Shown: positions 48,428 through 58,482, numbered from the stretch's first letter. The stretch: 64,000 nucleotides of DNA from JACRDG01 sp963760985 (GCA_963760985.1 CAVXFM010000017.1:248001-312000), one strand, 5' to 3'. The notes: a model not told the origin generated them from the sequence alone. Numbers and translations are program-made.

Positions 48428-50775
48428 CCGGGGTCTCCCGATGGCTGGACGAGCCGGCTCTCGAGCCTGTGATACAAAAATGACGCGGCTATCATGATGA
48501 GCCCCAGTACGACAAAGGAGATGATTCGGTAAATCTGGTGAACTTGAGCCATGTCCACAAGCACAAGTTTCAGCGCAGTAACCGCCAGTAAACCGAGCGC
48601 TGCAAATCTGAGCTCACGGACCTGCCGCAGGAATCCTATAATGAGAGAAGTTACCGCGAAAAGTCCCCACACGATGGTCAGAGACATCTGAGCAGTCCAC
48701 CGAGCCCTCAAGCTGTTCGGTATCGTTTCGACGCAATAGGTGTACGTCTCCGCACTGAGAAGAATTAACAGGAAGAAGACCGCGGCTGCAGAAAGGATCC
48801 TTGCCTGCTGCCGGTCATCCTGGGAGAAAATCTCGCCATAGCCCCTGGCAACGAAAGCAAATGCCCCTGCTGAAGCAGCCAAGGCCAGGCCGGTGAGAAA
48901 GCGAGCATTCAAGAAGAGATGATACTCCCAGTTCCGTGCAGACGCGTAGGAAAACATCCAAAGAGTCAGAGCGACAGAAAGCGCGCCGAGACCCGCATAG
49001 AACGAAGCCCTGGATTTGGTGGCCAAGGACCCGACCAGGAATCCGAGCGTGCCCACGGTCCACACAAACGAGCCCCCAGTGAACGAGAGATACCGAGGGT
49101 CTGAAAGAAGATCTTGGGCCTTGAAAAGGAGCCAGTACACGACCTCTCCGTGCATGATGAGAATCATCGCAAAGCCCGCGGAGATCGCACTCCCGATCAT
49201 GAGGTACCTGTCCCATTCGGTGGACTCGTTCCGTTGCCAAAAATGAATGGCAGCATAGCCAGCGGCAGCCAGCGGCACTGACGCTGCGGCCAGGAACTGT
49301 CTATTCAGGATCGGCACATAAAGTGTCGCATGGAGAGGCCAATGAGCGGAGAACAAACGAATCGCTGCCAAGACGATCACCATGGCTCCCGCGATTCTTA
49401 CAGGTCTATACCGATACACGTACCCGAGGTACAATAAGACCGGGCCTTCCACAGCCCACGCGAGGGTTATCCCGTGAAGTCGTAAATGCAGAGGTACCGC
49501 GAGCGTGAGAAACACGACCGACAGACCGACAAATCCGAATACCGATCGTTTGTCGTCCTGCACCCGCGTCCTGAACAGATAACCCATGACCAGATAGCAT
49601 GCGCACATGGCCACCGCGAGAAAACCAAGAACCACCCGGTGGTGTGCTCTCAACATTACGTAGGAAAATCCGAAGGTCATCACCGCGTTAGCCAGAGCAA
49701 GGATGAACGACTCCACATTGGCCGAGGCCTTGGTTCGCAGAGGATACACGAAAGGAATGATCAGAAAGATCAGGAAGAAACAGGTTACCCACCAAAGCGC
49801 AGGCACCAGAGCAGCAGCGCGATAGAAATGTTCGTACCAGCCCGAGAACAGCACCCACGTTCCGGCAAACGCCAGCAGATCCAACGCCCTCCATCGCTTG
49901 AAGAACGCGACGCCTAGCACGCCCAGATCCAGGAGAGTCAAATAGCAGAAAAGCGCGTCTCGGGGATCCTGCCCCGTCGAGACGAGCAAAGGGGTAATAA
50001 AACCTCCGAGAACTGCGAGAAAACTCAGCGGAATCGCGTCATGCAGCACAGCCAGCGCTACCCCGGCAGCCGTGACAATTACCAAGGCTCCCATCGCAGG
50101 AAGCTGAGGCAGCAATTGGTACAACGCAAATGAAGCGAAGAGTGAAACGTAGAGAATCGCGAGCCCCCCCCCGATCAGCCCCTGACCGAGCGGTCGCATA
50201 CGCCGTCTCAAGCAATGGTCGCCCGCGATCAGGATGACGATCCCTGCGACGATGCCGAGAACCACTCGACCGGTGGGACCGAGCCATTGGTTCTCGAACG
50301 CGTGTTTGAGAAAGAACGCGGCGCTAAGAAATAGCACCAGAGCCCCTGCCCACGTCATCCAGCGCTTGCCTGCGCGTTCCTCCAGGCCTGCCCACCATTG
50401 CTGATCCCTGTGGCGGATATCATACGCATGCCTCGGTCTTTCAGGCAGAGGCTTCTGAGGTGACGGACGGGTGCTCGGCTGCTGCGTTGCATGAGGAAGC
50501 TCACCGGGTTGGAATGCGGGTCGCACGGGGGGCTCCGGGGCGGAAATGCCCACTTGCGATTCAATGGGTTCGCGTGGCTCTGCCTCGTGCTCTTGCCCAA
50601 CTCGTGTACGCCGAAGCGATTCCAGCCGACCGACCCTCGTCACCAGAGCGCGGTTCAGCCGCTGGAGGTTTCGGATCTCTTCTCGGCAGCCCCAAACCAG
50701 TAACAGGGCAATGATGCCCGCGACTCCGCCCGCTATGATGATGAACCCTGCCAACACCAGCGTGGGAGGGATCAT
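48424..50775 (-). CDS. DUF2339 polytopic membrane protein
   Basis: 783 residues. One N-terminal anchor (LVLAGFIIIAGGVAGIIALL) is followed by a coiled segment (LNRALVTRVGRLESLRR) and a Pro-rich linker. More than twenty predicted membrane segments come next, with the DUF2339 hallmark RAGKRWMTWAGALVLFLSAA and LGPTGRVVLGIVAGIVI at about residue 145. It is inner-membrane. It is translationally coupled to the DUF3999 gene, and lies 56 bases downstream of purF on the same strand. The family has no established function; the pairing with DUF3999 suggests a two-part membrane assembly. Confidence 0.88.
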   Translation of the reverse strand: MIPPTLVLAGFIIIAGGVAGIIALLLVWGCREEIRNLQRLNRALVTRVGRLESLRRTRVGQEHEAEPREPIESQVGISAPEPPVRPAFQPGELPHATQQPSTRPSPQKPLPERPRHAYDIRHRDQQWWAGLEERAGKRWMTWAGALVLFLSAAFFLKHAFENQWLGPTGRVVLGIVAGIVILIAGDHCLRRRMRPLGQGLIGGGLAILYVSLFASFALYQLLPQLPAMGALVIVTAAGVALAVLHDAIPLSFLAVLGGFITPLLVSTGQDPRDALFCYLTLLDLGVLGVAFFKRWRALDLLAFAGTWVLFSGWYEHFYRAAALVPALWWVTCFFLIFLIIPFVYPLRTKASANVESFILALANAVMTFGFSYVMLRAHHRVVLGFLAVAMCACYLVMGYLFRTRVQDDKRSVFGFVGLSVVFLTLAVPLHLRLHGITLAWAVEGPVLLYLGYVYRYRPVRIAGAMVIVLAAIRLFSAHWPLHATLYVPILNRQFLAAASVPLAAAGYAAIHFWQRNESTEWDRYLMIGSAISAGFAMILIMHGEVVYWLLFKAQDLLSDPRYLSFTGGSFVWTVGTLGFLVGSLATKSRASFYAGLGALSVALTLWMFSYASARNWEYHLFLNARFLTGLALAASAGAFAFVARGYGEIFSQDDRQQARILSAAAVFFLLILLSAETYTYCVETIPNSLRARWTAQMSLTIVWGLFAVTSLIIGFLRQVRELRFAALGLLAVTALKLVLVDMAQVHQIYRIISFVVLGLIMIAASFLYHRLESRLVQPSGDPG

Positions 50776-50831
50776 GGCATTCCCCCTTCAGAACAGCAGT
50801 TAACAACAGCCCCGGTTGGCGCCCACTGGTC

Positions 50832-52256
50832 TCACGGCCATCGGAGAGAATCTGAAGGACCGCTTTCCAGACAGGTTTTGGTGAACTCGTCGTTGATTTT
50901 CACCGGATATTTGCCGGTGAAACACGCAGTACAGAAGTGGCTCGCAGGGAAGGGCATAGCCTTGAACATGCCTTCGAGACTCAAGTATGCCAGGGAATCG
51001 GCCCCAATGAATTCGCACACGTTCTCCACGGTTTTAGAGCACGCAATCAGCTCTCCTTTACTGGAGAAATCGATCCCATAGAAGCAGGGGAACCGTATGG
51101 GCGGACAGCTGATCTTCATGTGAATCTCCCGCGCACCTGCTTCGCGAAGAGCCCGTGTCCTGAGTTTGCTCGTAGTGCCGCGCACGATGGAATCGTCTAC
51201 CACCACCACGCTCTTACCGTTGAGAATCTCACGCACCGGGTTGAGTTTGAGCCTCACACCGAGGTCTCTAATGGAGGGCGACGGTTGGATGAATGTTCGT
51301 CCCACGTAGTGGTTGCGGATGACTCCATACTCAAAAGGCAGGCCGCTGCCCTGAGCGTACCCTAGAGCCGCGTAATTCCCCGAAGCCGGCATTGGTACGA
51401 CCATGTCCGCACCTTCCACGGGGCTCTCCAGGGCCACTTGAAATCCGAGTTGCTTGCGAACGCTGTACACGCCATGGCCAAAAATCATGGAATCCGGCCT
51501 GGAAAAATAAATGTATTCAAAAATACACATTGCCGGTGTCTGTTTTCTCGGGCCTTGAATCGAGGTCAATCCGTTGTGATTGGCCATGACGATTTCTCCG
51601 GGTTCCACGTCCCTGATATATTCCGCCTCGATGATGTCCAAGGCGCAGGTTTCCGAGGCAAAGATCAGCGCATCACCTTTTTTCCCGATGCACAAGGGTC
51701 TGAAACCATAGGGATCCCGCGTCGCGATGATGCCTTCCGGGGTCAGGAACACGACCGACCACGCGCCTCTCAATTCTTCGAACACCTTGATCAATCGCTC
51801 TGCCAGAGATCCTTTCTTGTGGAGGATCAGGTGGGCGATAAGCTCCGAGTCCGTGGACGTTTGAAAAATAGCCCCTTTGGACTCGAGTTTCTTGCGCATT
51901 TTAGCCACATTGACAATGTTGCCGTTGTGGCCCAACGCGAAAATACGGTCGATCTGCTCCACCAGGAAAGGTTGAGCATTCCGAAGCATGGAACTTCCTG
52001 TGGTTGAGTATCGCACATGACCTATTCCCATGGTGCCCTTGAGTGTCCCGAGGGTCTCCTCTTTGAACACGTCCGAGATAAGCCCCATGCCTTTATGCGA
52101 GGTGACGGTGGTGCCATCGCTGACAACCATACCAGCGGATTCCTGCCCGCGATGCTGGAGAGCGTACAGTCCCAGATGGATGAGGCGCGCCGGTTCTTCA
52201 GTTCCGAAGATGCCGAAAATGCCGCAGGCCTCCTTTTTGGATGAGGAATCAGACAT
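50832..52256 (-). CDS. purF: Amidophosphoribosyltransferase PurF
   Basis: About 474 residues from the ATG at 52256 (AGGAGAAAA upstream; an in-frame ATG lies 36 bases further 5'). It makes 5-phosphoribosylamine from PRPP and glutamine, the first committed step of purine synthesis. A short propeptide (MSDSSSKKEA) precedes the catalytic Cys11 (CGIFGIFG). RGQESAGMVV is the glutaminase site and VVVVDDSIVRGTTS the PRPP loop. Cys in AMCIFEYIYFSRPDS, ISCPPIRFPC and FCTACFTGKY suggest the Bacillus-type [4Fe-4S] cluster, consistent with an anaerobe. A sigma-70-like promoter lies about 60-85 bases upstream. Confidence 0.96.
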   Translation of the reverse strand: MSDSSSKKEACGIFGIFGTEEPARLIHLGLYALQHRGQESAGMVVSDGTTVTSHKGMGLISDVFKEETLGTLKGTMGIGHVRYSTTGSSMLRNAQPFLVEQIDRIFALGHNGNIVNVAKMRKKLESKGAIFQTSTDSELIAHLILHKKGSLAERLIKVFEELRGAWSVVFLTPEGIIATRDPYGFRPLCIGKKGDALIFASETCALDIIEAEYIRDVEPGEIVMANHNGLTSIQGPRKQTPAMCIFEYIYFSRPDSMIFGHGVYSVRKQLGFQVALESPVEGADMVVPMPASGNYAALGYAQGSGLPFEYGVIRNHYVGRTFIQPSPSIRDLGVRLKLNPVREILNGKSVVVVDDSIVRGTTSKLRTRALREAGAREIHMKISCPPIRFPCFYGIDFSSKGELIACSKTVENVCEFIGADSLAYLSLEGMFKAMPFPASHFCTACFTGKYPVKINDEFTKTCLESGPSDSLRWP

Positions 52257-52313
52257 CGTCTGTTTTCTCCTGGCAGATGAGGAATCTCTCACGGTTGGAT
52301 CGTGAAACCTAAT

Positions 52314-52341
52314 TGTATACGTTCGAGGTAGGCAATTTCAA
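52314..52341 (-). promoter_or_regulatory. Sigma-70-like promoter of purF
   Basis: Minus-strand TTGAAA (52336-52341), 16-base spacer, TATACA (52314-52319). Transcription would start near 52307, giving a leader of about 50 bases. No purine riboswitch was recognised. Confidence 0.5.
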
Positions 52342-52506
52342 GAGATGCGATGGCAAAGGATTCGTCGGCCAAACTCCCAGGACCGGACTTTCAGTGCTGT
52401 GGGACAGGTCGGGCCGGTGATTGCCCGCATTGGGAATCTTCCGGCCCGGACACTGACAAAACGTTGCGTGAGCGACACCTACCTCGATTGGGTTCCCCCA
52501 CCCGAT

Positions 52507-53485
52507 CTATTCATTGTCGCTCCCCAGCCCGCGCGGGTCCTGTCCCCGAGGAATTTCCACCGGCCTGGGCATGGGGATTGAAGGAGCGATTTCCGTCTCA
52601 CCCGCAGATGCGGCATGTTCCCTTACTTGAGGCTTGGCAGCCTTGGAGCGAGCAGCGGCTCGGGGTCTCCGGCGTCGGGGTGGCGGCTGCACGGCAGGAG
52701 CCTGCTCGAGCGACGTGCCCGGAGGCGGAAAATACTGAACCTGCGTACCCTCGGGTGTCGTCGTGGTCATTTGTACCGCTCCCGCGGGGAGATTATCAGC
52801 CGTCATCTGCTGTTGACCAGGAACATACTGCCCCTCTCGCAGGGCTGGACCCTGCTGCCGAGCCTGCGGGGGTGCGTACTGGGGCCGAACTGACACAGGA
52901 GGCGTTACAGCGGCCGCCGCCTGAGGTCGTCGAGCCGGTCGCCGCTGAGCTCGGGCTTTGTGACGAGCAGGTTGTTGGGGCGGCGCAGCATATTGCTGTT
53001 GCTGCGGAGCAGCGTACTGCTGCTGGTATTGCTGTTGTGGAGCTGCATACTGTTGGGGCGCTTGATCTTGCTGCTGTGGGGCAGCGTACCTGTTGCGGCG
53101 GCTGATATTGCTGTGGTGGCTGAGCATATTGCCCCTGCTGCGGCCCAACTGGCGCCGACCGATCCGCGTGCCAATCGGAATATATCCCTTGCTGCGAATA
53201 GGAAGGTGCAACTTGCGGATAGCCCTGCGCCTGGGGCGCATATCCCTGCTGAGCTGCCCCTGGCGTCACCTGCGGGAGAGGCTGCTCTCCGTACATCTGT
53301 CCGCCGGGAGCTCCAGGAACCTGGCTCCCGCCATAAAATTGAGGGCTATTCCACTGTTGGCCTACTCCGCTGTTCCACAGCCCGAGTCCGCCGGAACCAA
53401 ATACGGAATCCAACCACCCTTGGGCTAGGGCCGGTCCTTGAGAAAATGCGATCAGCATTGCTATGATGAGCCCTTTGCGTATCAT
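52507..53485 (-). CDS. Secreted Gln/Ala/Pro-rich repeat protein (one frameshift)
   Basis: About 326 residues when corrected. The ATG at 53485 has AGGACGAG upstream and starts a signal peptide (MIRKGLIIAMLIAFSQ, cleavage after ALA). The mature N-terminus is Gly/Trp-containing (GWLDSVFGSGGLGLWNSG). A low-complexity centre is full of QQ, QYAAPQQQ and QPPQQ repeats (about 90-180), then an Arg/Ala/Pro-rich tail with a basic block (PPPRRRRPRAAARSKAAK). One extra G at 53089-53090 breaks the frame; removing it joins QQYQPPQQ to YAAPQQQDQ. No family is recognised. It may be a cell-envelope or extracellular matrix protein. A palindrome and promoter sit just upstream. Confidence 0.65.
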
Positions 53486-53534
53486 CTCGTCCTCCTTGCG
53501 GCGGGAAACCCCGGGCGAGCGAGTCTCAGATCTG

Positions 53535-53550
53535 TGGACACACGTGTCCA
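53535..53550. promoter_or_regulatory. 16-base palindrome (operator candidate)
   Basis: TGGACACACGTGTCCA has 6-base perfect arms (TGGACA/TGTCCA). It lies between the proposed transcription start and the ATG of the Gln-rich protein, where a repressor could bind. Confidence 0.4.
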
Positions 53551-53556
53551 AACTTT

Positions 53557-53585
53557 ATCTTAAATTATTTTATACTACTACGCAA
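53557..53585 (-). promoter_or_regulatory. Sigma-70-like promoter of the Gln-rich protein
   Basis: Minus-strand TTGCGT (53580-53585), 17-base AT-rich spacer, TAAGAT (53557-53562). The start would be about 65 bases before the ATG. Confidence 0.45.
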
Positions 53586-53688
53586 ACTCTGTCAAGGCGC
53601 CTCTTAAATTCTGTCACGTACATGCCTTGAGGGTCTCGTGCCACGCCGGAAGAAGTGCGGCCCGTCAGAAAAGCATTTTGCAGTGCTG

Positions 53689-54825
53689 TTACGCCTTGGA
53701 GGCGTTCTCCAACCTGACCAACGTATACTCTCTGCTTCCGAGACCGAGCTTCTCGGCATAGGCCAACTGATGCGTCCAATCGATCTGGGGAAACAGGGCT
53801 CGAAACTTGTCGTCACCTGGGCTCAAAGCCGTTCCGAGGGAGGACGACGCAATTCCCGGCGCAGCGTTTACCAGATCCGCAGCGGCTTGGTCAATGGCGA
53901 CCGGGTCCAGCGAAGCAAGCACTCCTATTCCCGGCACAATAGGCCTATCGGAAAAGGGATTGCAGTCACACAGTGGGGAAACATCCGTCACGAAGCTCAC
54001 GCAAAGCATCTTCTTCTTCTTGGTACTGAGCGTGGCAGCGGCGTATTCCATCATTTTTTCCATAAACGTGGGTATGGATTCGTTCCAGCGAACGCGAATC
54101 GCTCCCCGAGGGCAGGCCAATATGCATTCAGCGCAGCCGACACAATGTTCCGGATTGATGAAAGCCTTTCTCAATTCATTTTCTCCTTCCAAACTGATGG
54201 CCCCACCGCGGCACCAGGATTGGCATTCTCCGCATCCTATGCATATTTTCTTGCTTACCTTCGGCGAAATATTGGAATGTTCCGCGAGTTTGCCTTCGCG
54301 AGAAGCGCATCCCATCCCAATATTCTTGAGTGCCCCACCGAAGCCGCAAAGTTCGTGTCCTTTGAAGTGGCTCAGGACCACAAGAGCATCGGCGTTGTGT
54401 ATGTCCGCGGCAATGTGAGCCTTTTCCACGTGATGCCCGTGCAAAGGGACCAGAACCTGATTGTTTCCTCGCAGCCCGTCAGCAATGATTACAGGCGCTC
54501 CCGTGACTTCTCGGGTGAACCCGTGATCGAAGGCCGTTACCAGATGCGAATACGCTTCGGTTCGCGTTCCCACGTACAGGGTGTTTGTATCGGTGAGGAA
54601 GGGTTTTGCCTCGAGTTCTTTGAGACGGTCCACAATCCGTCTCACGTACTGGGGCCTAATATATGATGTGTTTCCCACCTCTCCGAAATGAATCTTTACT
54701 GCGACTAAGTCTTTCGGCTTGAAGATATTGCCCGGCTCCAGGAATTCAATCAGTTCGGAAACCTTCTGCGGAAGGCTCTTTCTTGCATCTGCAGACAAAT
54801 CGGTCACATATACTTTGGATGACAA
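53689..54825 (-). CDS. DUF362 protein with two [4Fe-4S] ferredoxin motifs
   Basis: About 378 residues. A TTG start at 54825 is preferred because GAGGAG lies 9 bases upstream and the result (SSKVYVTDL) matches the typical N-terminus of the family. An in-frame ATG at 54912 would add 29 unlikely residues. The DUF362 core (AVKIHFGEVGNTSYIRP, VVLSHFKGHELCGFGGALKN) precedes two ferredoxin clusters: CIGCGECQSWC and CVGCAECILACPRG. Cytoplasmic, redox-linked; function of DUF362 is not established. It is divergent from pilB. Confidence 0.88.
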   Translation of the reverse strand: MSSKVYVTDLSADARKSLPQKVSELIEFLEPGNIFKPKDLVAVKIHFGEVGNTSYIRPQYVRRIVDRLKELEAKPFLTDTNTLYVGTRTEAYSHLVTAFDHGFTREVTGAPVIIADGLRGNNQVLVPLHGHHVEKAHIAADIHNADALVVLSHFKGHELCGFGGALKNIGMGCASREGKLAEHSNISPKVSKKICIGCGECQSWCRGGAISLEGENELRKAFINPEHCVGCAECILACPRGAIRVRWNESIPTFMEKMMEYAAATLSTKKKKMLCVSFVTDVSPLCDCNPFSDRPIVPGIGVLASLDPVAIDQAAADLVNAAPGIASSSLGTALSPGDDKFRALFPQIDWTHQLAYAEKLGLGSREYTLVRLENASKA

Positions 54826-54895
54826 AGGCCTAGTCTCCTCACATTTTTCGTAAAAATTATCCGGCAGCCTCATCGAAATTACAAGAAGTTTTTTT

Positions 54896-54924
54896 TTGAA
54901 AAAAAGGCCCACCCGCGGTAATAT
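54896..54924 (+). promoter_or_regulatory. Sigma-70-like promoter of pilB
   Basis: TTGAAA (54896-54901), 17-base spacer, TAATAT (54919-54924), preceded by a T-rich tract. The start would be about 70 bases before the ATG at 55002. Confidence 0.55.
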
Positions 54925-55001
54925 AGTTGTAGATTATACACAGGCAGTGTGGTGACTGGGATGATCGAACCGAAGTCACCAAGGATGGCGAGCAAGCTAC
55001 T

Positions 55002-56699
55002 ATGAAAGATCGAATCGGCGAAATGCTCCTAAGAGCGGGAATCATCGACGAGGATAACCTTGAGGAGGCGCTGCAGTTCCAGCGTAATCAAGGCGGTAAG
55101 GTTTACGGCGCTCTTGTCAAACTCAACCATTTGAACGAAGACGACCTGGTCGAATTTCTGGCGAGGCAATTGGGCCTTCCTACGGTTGCCTTGGATGAAA
55201 TTGACGTTGATCCGGACGCGGTAAAGGTGATGCCCGCGGACATGGCTCAGAAGTACATGGTCATTCCGTACAGCAGAGTGGACTCCACGCTGCATGTGGC
55301 AATGGCCGATCCAACCGATCTCAATGCCATGGATGATATAAAGTTCCGGACCGGGCTTGCGGTAGAAGTGAGTATCGCCACTGAGTCCCAGATCCGCAAG
55401 GCCCTGGACCAATTTTATGACACCGGCATGGCAGTGGAAAATGTGCTCGATGAATTCGACGACGACGACGTAGAAGCCCTGAGCGCTGAGGCGTCGGACC
55501 TGGATGTCAACGACGCAGCCAAAATGGCCGAGGAAGCCCCTGTAGTCAAGCTGGTCAATTACATCTTGAAGGAGGCCATTGTCAAGAAAGCCAGCGACAT
55601 TCACGTCGAGCCCTATGAAAAAATATTCAGGGTGAGGTTCAGGATCGACGGCGCTCTGTACGAAGTCATCAAGCCACCGATGAAGCTCAGAAACCCTGTG
55701 ATCAGCCGCCTGAAGATCATGGCACGTCTGGACATTGCCGAGCGGCGTCTGCCTCAGGACGGGCGTATCAAGCTCAAGCTCGGCAAAGGTCGTGACATGG
55801 ACTTCCGCGTGTCAGTTTTGCCGACGCTCTTTGGCGAAAAGGTGGTCATGCGGTTGTTGGACAAATCAAACCTCCAGCTCGACATGACCAAACTAGGTTT
55901 CGAAGAGAAACCTCTCTCGTGGTTCAAGGAAGCGATCCACAAACCTTTCGGAATGGTGTTGGTTACCGGACCGACTGGGTCCGGCAAGACGACCACTTTG
56001 TATAGCGCCCTTTCAGAGCTCAACACGGTGGAAGTGAATATCTCCACCGCAGAGGATCCGGTGGAATTCAACCTTCACGGGATCAATCAGGTCCAGATGC
56101 ATGAAGAGATCGGATTGACCTTTGCCTCTGCGCTGAGATCGTTTCTCCGACAAGACCCGGACATCATCATGGTCGGAGAGATACGCGACTTTGAGACCGC
56201 AGAAATCGGAGTCAAGGCAGCTCTTACCGGCCACATGGTGCTTTCAACGCTGCATACCAACGACGCTCCGCAGACCATCAACCGACTCCTCAATATGGGC
56301 GTGGAGCCATTTCTGGTGGCAAGCTCCGTGAACATGGTGCTGGCCCAGAGGTTGGCTCGACGGGTATGTCCTCAGTGTAAAACAGAGGTCGAGCCTCCCG
56401 TGGAGGCGCTTCGGGATCTCGGGGTGAAAATGGAAGACATCGGCACCTTTCCCGTGTACGAGGGAACCGGATGCAATTTCTGTAGCAACACGGGTTTCAA
56501 AGGTCGCATAGCGCTTTATGAGGTCATGCCCATGTTCGACGAGATCAAGGAGTTGGTTCTCGCGGGGGCCTCAGCTATGGAGATAAAAAGAGAGGCGATC
56601 CGGTTGGGCATGGATACGCTGCGCATGGCCGGGATAAATAAGCTCAAGGAAGGTTTTTCTACTATCAACGAAGTGGCCAGGAGTACCATGGCAGACTAG
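55002..56699 (+). CDS. pilB: Type IV pilus assembly ATPase PilB
   Basis: 565 residues, full length. It drives pilus extension from the cytoplasmic face. An N-terminal MshEN/GspE-N domain (LLRAGIIDEDNLEEALQFQ, 1-150) precedes the hexameric ATPase: KKASDIHVEPYE, Walker A GPTGSGKTTTLYSAL, Asp box FRQDPDIIMVGEIRDFETAE and LTGHMVLSTLHTNDA (His box). A zinc-binding tetracysteine (CPQC and GCNFC) lies near the C-terminus, as in PilB/GspE. Downstream on the same strand are pilT and pilC. Confidence 0.95.
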   Translation: MKDRIGEMLLRAGIIDEDNLEEALQFQRNQGGKVYGALVKLNHLNEDDLVEFLARQLGLPTVALDEIDVDPDAVKVMPADMAQKYMVIPYSRVDSTLHVAMADPTDLNAMDDIKFRTGLAVEVSIATESQIRKALDQFYDTGMAVENVLDEFDDDDVEALSAEASDLDVNDAAKMAEEAPVVKLVNYILKEAIVKKASDIHVEPYEKIFRVRFRIDGALYEVIKPPMKLRNPVISRLKIMARLDIAERRLPQDGRIKLKLGKGRDMDFRVSVLPTLFGEKVVMRLLDKSNLQLDMTKLGFEEKPLSWFKEAIHKPFGMVLVTGPTGSGKTTTLYSALSELNTVEVNISTAEDPVEFNLHGINQVQMHEEIGLTFASALRSFLRQDPDIIMVGEIRDFETAEIGVKAALTGHMVLSTLHTNDAPQTINRLLNMGVEPFLVASSVNMVLAQRLARRVCPQCKTEVEPPVEALRDLGVKMEDIGTFPVYEGTGCNFCSNTGFKGRIALYEVMPMFDEIKELVLAGASAMEIKREAIRLGMDTLRMAGINKLKEGFSTINEVARSTMAD

Positions 56700-57203
56700 G
56701 CGCCTGTTGCGTAATCCCGCGCCTGAGCGAGACTTCCCCGAGAACGTAACACTACGGGATCGATGCGCCCGAAGTTTTGTGCGAACTAGCAAGGAGTGGA
56801 GCCTCATTTTGCAAACTCCGAGGAGCCTTTGTGTTCACTGATATGTGTGGAAGGGTCACCCGGTCGCAGAGAGGTGATCCCGTTTCGGGCTCCGCAGCAG
56901 TTTTCTGGCGTTTGCTCGGCAAAGGGGGCACCGGGGGGACGACTCCTCGCGGGGAAGGCGGCGCGTGCCGATCGCCTGCCAGTCCATTGTTGGCGAGTGA
57001 ACGCACATGACACAACATAGCCACCAGATAAGGGGCCACGGGGGTCGGATATGCGGCCCCTTGTCGTCGTCGGTTCGATGACAGGGCGGGTCCGAGGCAG
57101 AACACCACGTCAGAAACAATCCTCTGCATGCAGAAGGGTTTATCACCGCAGACTTCGGTCGGCATGTTGCTCGCCATTGTTTGCATACTGAAAGGAATTA
57201 GCG
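56700..57203. other. Gap between pilB and pilT
   Basis: About 500 bases with no gene, tRNA or clear hairpin recognised. A short Shine-Dalgarno (AAAGGAA) precedes the TTG start of pilT. Confidence 0.4.
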
Positions 57204-58298
57204 TTGGCAAGTCTTCATGACTTTCTGAGAGAAATGGTTGAGCGCGGAGCGTCGGACCTTCACATTACTCCGGGCTCGCCGCCAATGATAAGAGTGCGTG
57301 GCGAACTCGTCGCTCTGGATTATCCGCCACTTAAGCCGCAAGAAACCCGGCAGCTCTGCTACAGTATTCTCACCGATTCGCAGAAACACCGCTTCGAGGA
57401 AAACCTGGAGTTGGACCTGTCTTTCGGAGTGAAAGGCCTTAGCCGCTTCAGAGCCAACGTCTTCATGCAACGGGGGGCGATGGCAGGAGCCTTTCGATTA
57501 ATTCCCTATCAGATTCGCGGGTTTGAAGAATTGGGACTCCCTAGCGTGGTGAACGAATTGTGCGCCAAACCTCGAGGCCTGGTACTGGTGACAGGCCCCA
57601 CGGGATCGGGAAAATCCACCACCCTCGCTGCCATGATCGACAAAATCAATAACGACAGGCACGAGCACATCGTGACGATCGAGGATCCTATCGAGTTCAC
57701 CCACCATCACAAATCGTGCATCGTGAATCAGAGGGAAGTGCACCAGGATACCAAGGGCTTCCACTCGGCGCTGCGGAGCATCCTCCGTCAGGATCCGGAT
57801 GTGGTTCTGATCGGAGAAATGCGGGATCTCGAAACCATTGAAGCAGCACTGACCGTTGCGGAAACCGGACACCTCACGTTTGGGACCCTCCATACCAACT
57901 CCTGCGTGCAGACCATTAACCGTGTCGTCGATGTGTTTCCCGCACACCAGCAGCCGCAGATTCGTGCTCAGCTCAGTTTCGTGCTGGAGGGCGTCCTGTG
58001 CCAGGGCCTCATTCCGACGCTTGACGGAAAAGGAAGGGCTCTGTGCCTCGAAGTCATGGTGCCTAACGCTGCCATCCGCAACCTGATACGAGAGGACAAA
58101 ATCCATCAAATATATTCGCAGATTCAGGTGGGCCAGTCCAAATCCGGCATGCAGACCATGAATCAAGCGCTCCTCATGTTGTATCAGCGGCGTATCATTT
58201 CCTTTGACGATGCCATGGCACGGTCCTCGGATCCTGAGGAGCTCAAGCAAATGATGGCGGGCATTCCGCGAGGACCCAGACAGGTGAAAAGGCCATAG
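57204..58298 (+). CDS. pilT: Twitching motility ATPase PilT
   Basis: 364 residues. It powers pilus retraction. The TTG at 57204 is used because it begins the conserved ASLHDFLREMVERGASDLHI and has AAAGGAA upstream. Walker A GPTGSGKSTTLAAMID, Asp box with VVLIGEMRDLETIEAAL and LTFGTLHTNSCVQTINR (His box) are intact. The length and the lack of an N-terminal MshEN domain distinguish it from PilB. The C-terminal AIRNLIREDKIHQIYSQIQ matches the PilT retraction motif (AIRNLIRE). Confidence 0.95.
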   Translation: MASLHDFLREMVERGASDLHITPGSPPMIRVRGELVALDYPPLKPQETRQLCYSILTDSQKHRFEENLELDLSFGVKGLSRFRANVFMQRGAMAGAFRLIPYQIRGFEELGLPSVVNELCAKPRGLVLVTGPTGSGKSTTLAAMIDKINNDRHEHIVTIEDPIEFTHHHKSCIVNQREVHQDTKGFHSALRSILRQDPDVVLIGEMRDLETIEAALTVAETGHLTFGTLHTNSCVQTINRVVDVFPAHQQPQIRAQLSFVLEGVLCQGLIPTLDGKGRALCLEVMVPNAAIRNLIREDKIHQIYSQIQVGQSKSGMQTMNQALLMLYQRRIISFDDAMARSSDPEELKQMMAGIPRGPRQVKRP

Positions 58299-58382
58299 GA
58301 GGCTGCGAGGTGAACCCGAGTTTCGCGAGATTCTTCCGAAAACGTGGCGGCTAAGGCGTTTCAATCGCAAACCGAAGGGATT

Positions 58383-58402
58383 CTCGACCGTTCACGGTCG
58401 AG
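58383..58402 (+). terminator. Hairpin between pilT and pilC
   Basis: CTCGACCG-TTCA-CGGTCGAG is a perfect 8-base stem with a tetraloop in the 184-base gap. No U tract follows; it may be a processing or mRNA stability element rather than a stop. Confidence 0.5.
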
Positions 58403-58482
58403 TCCGCACGCCAAGTGGTGAGAAAAGTTGTGCCCCGCTCGGATGACACGCGCCGGGAGTTTGAGGCGAAGGAGAACAGATC

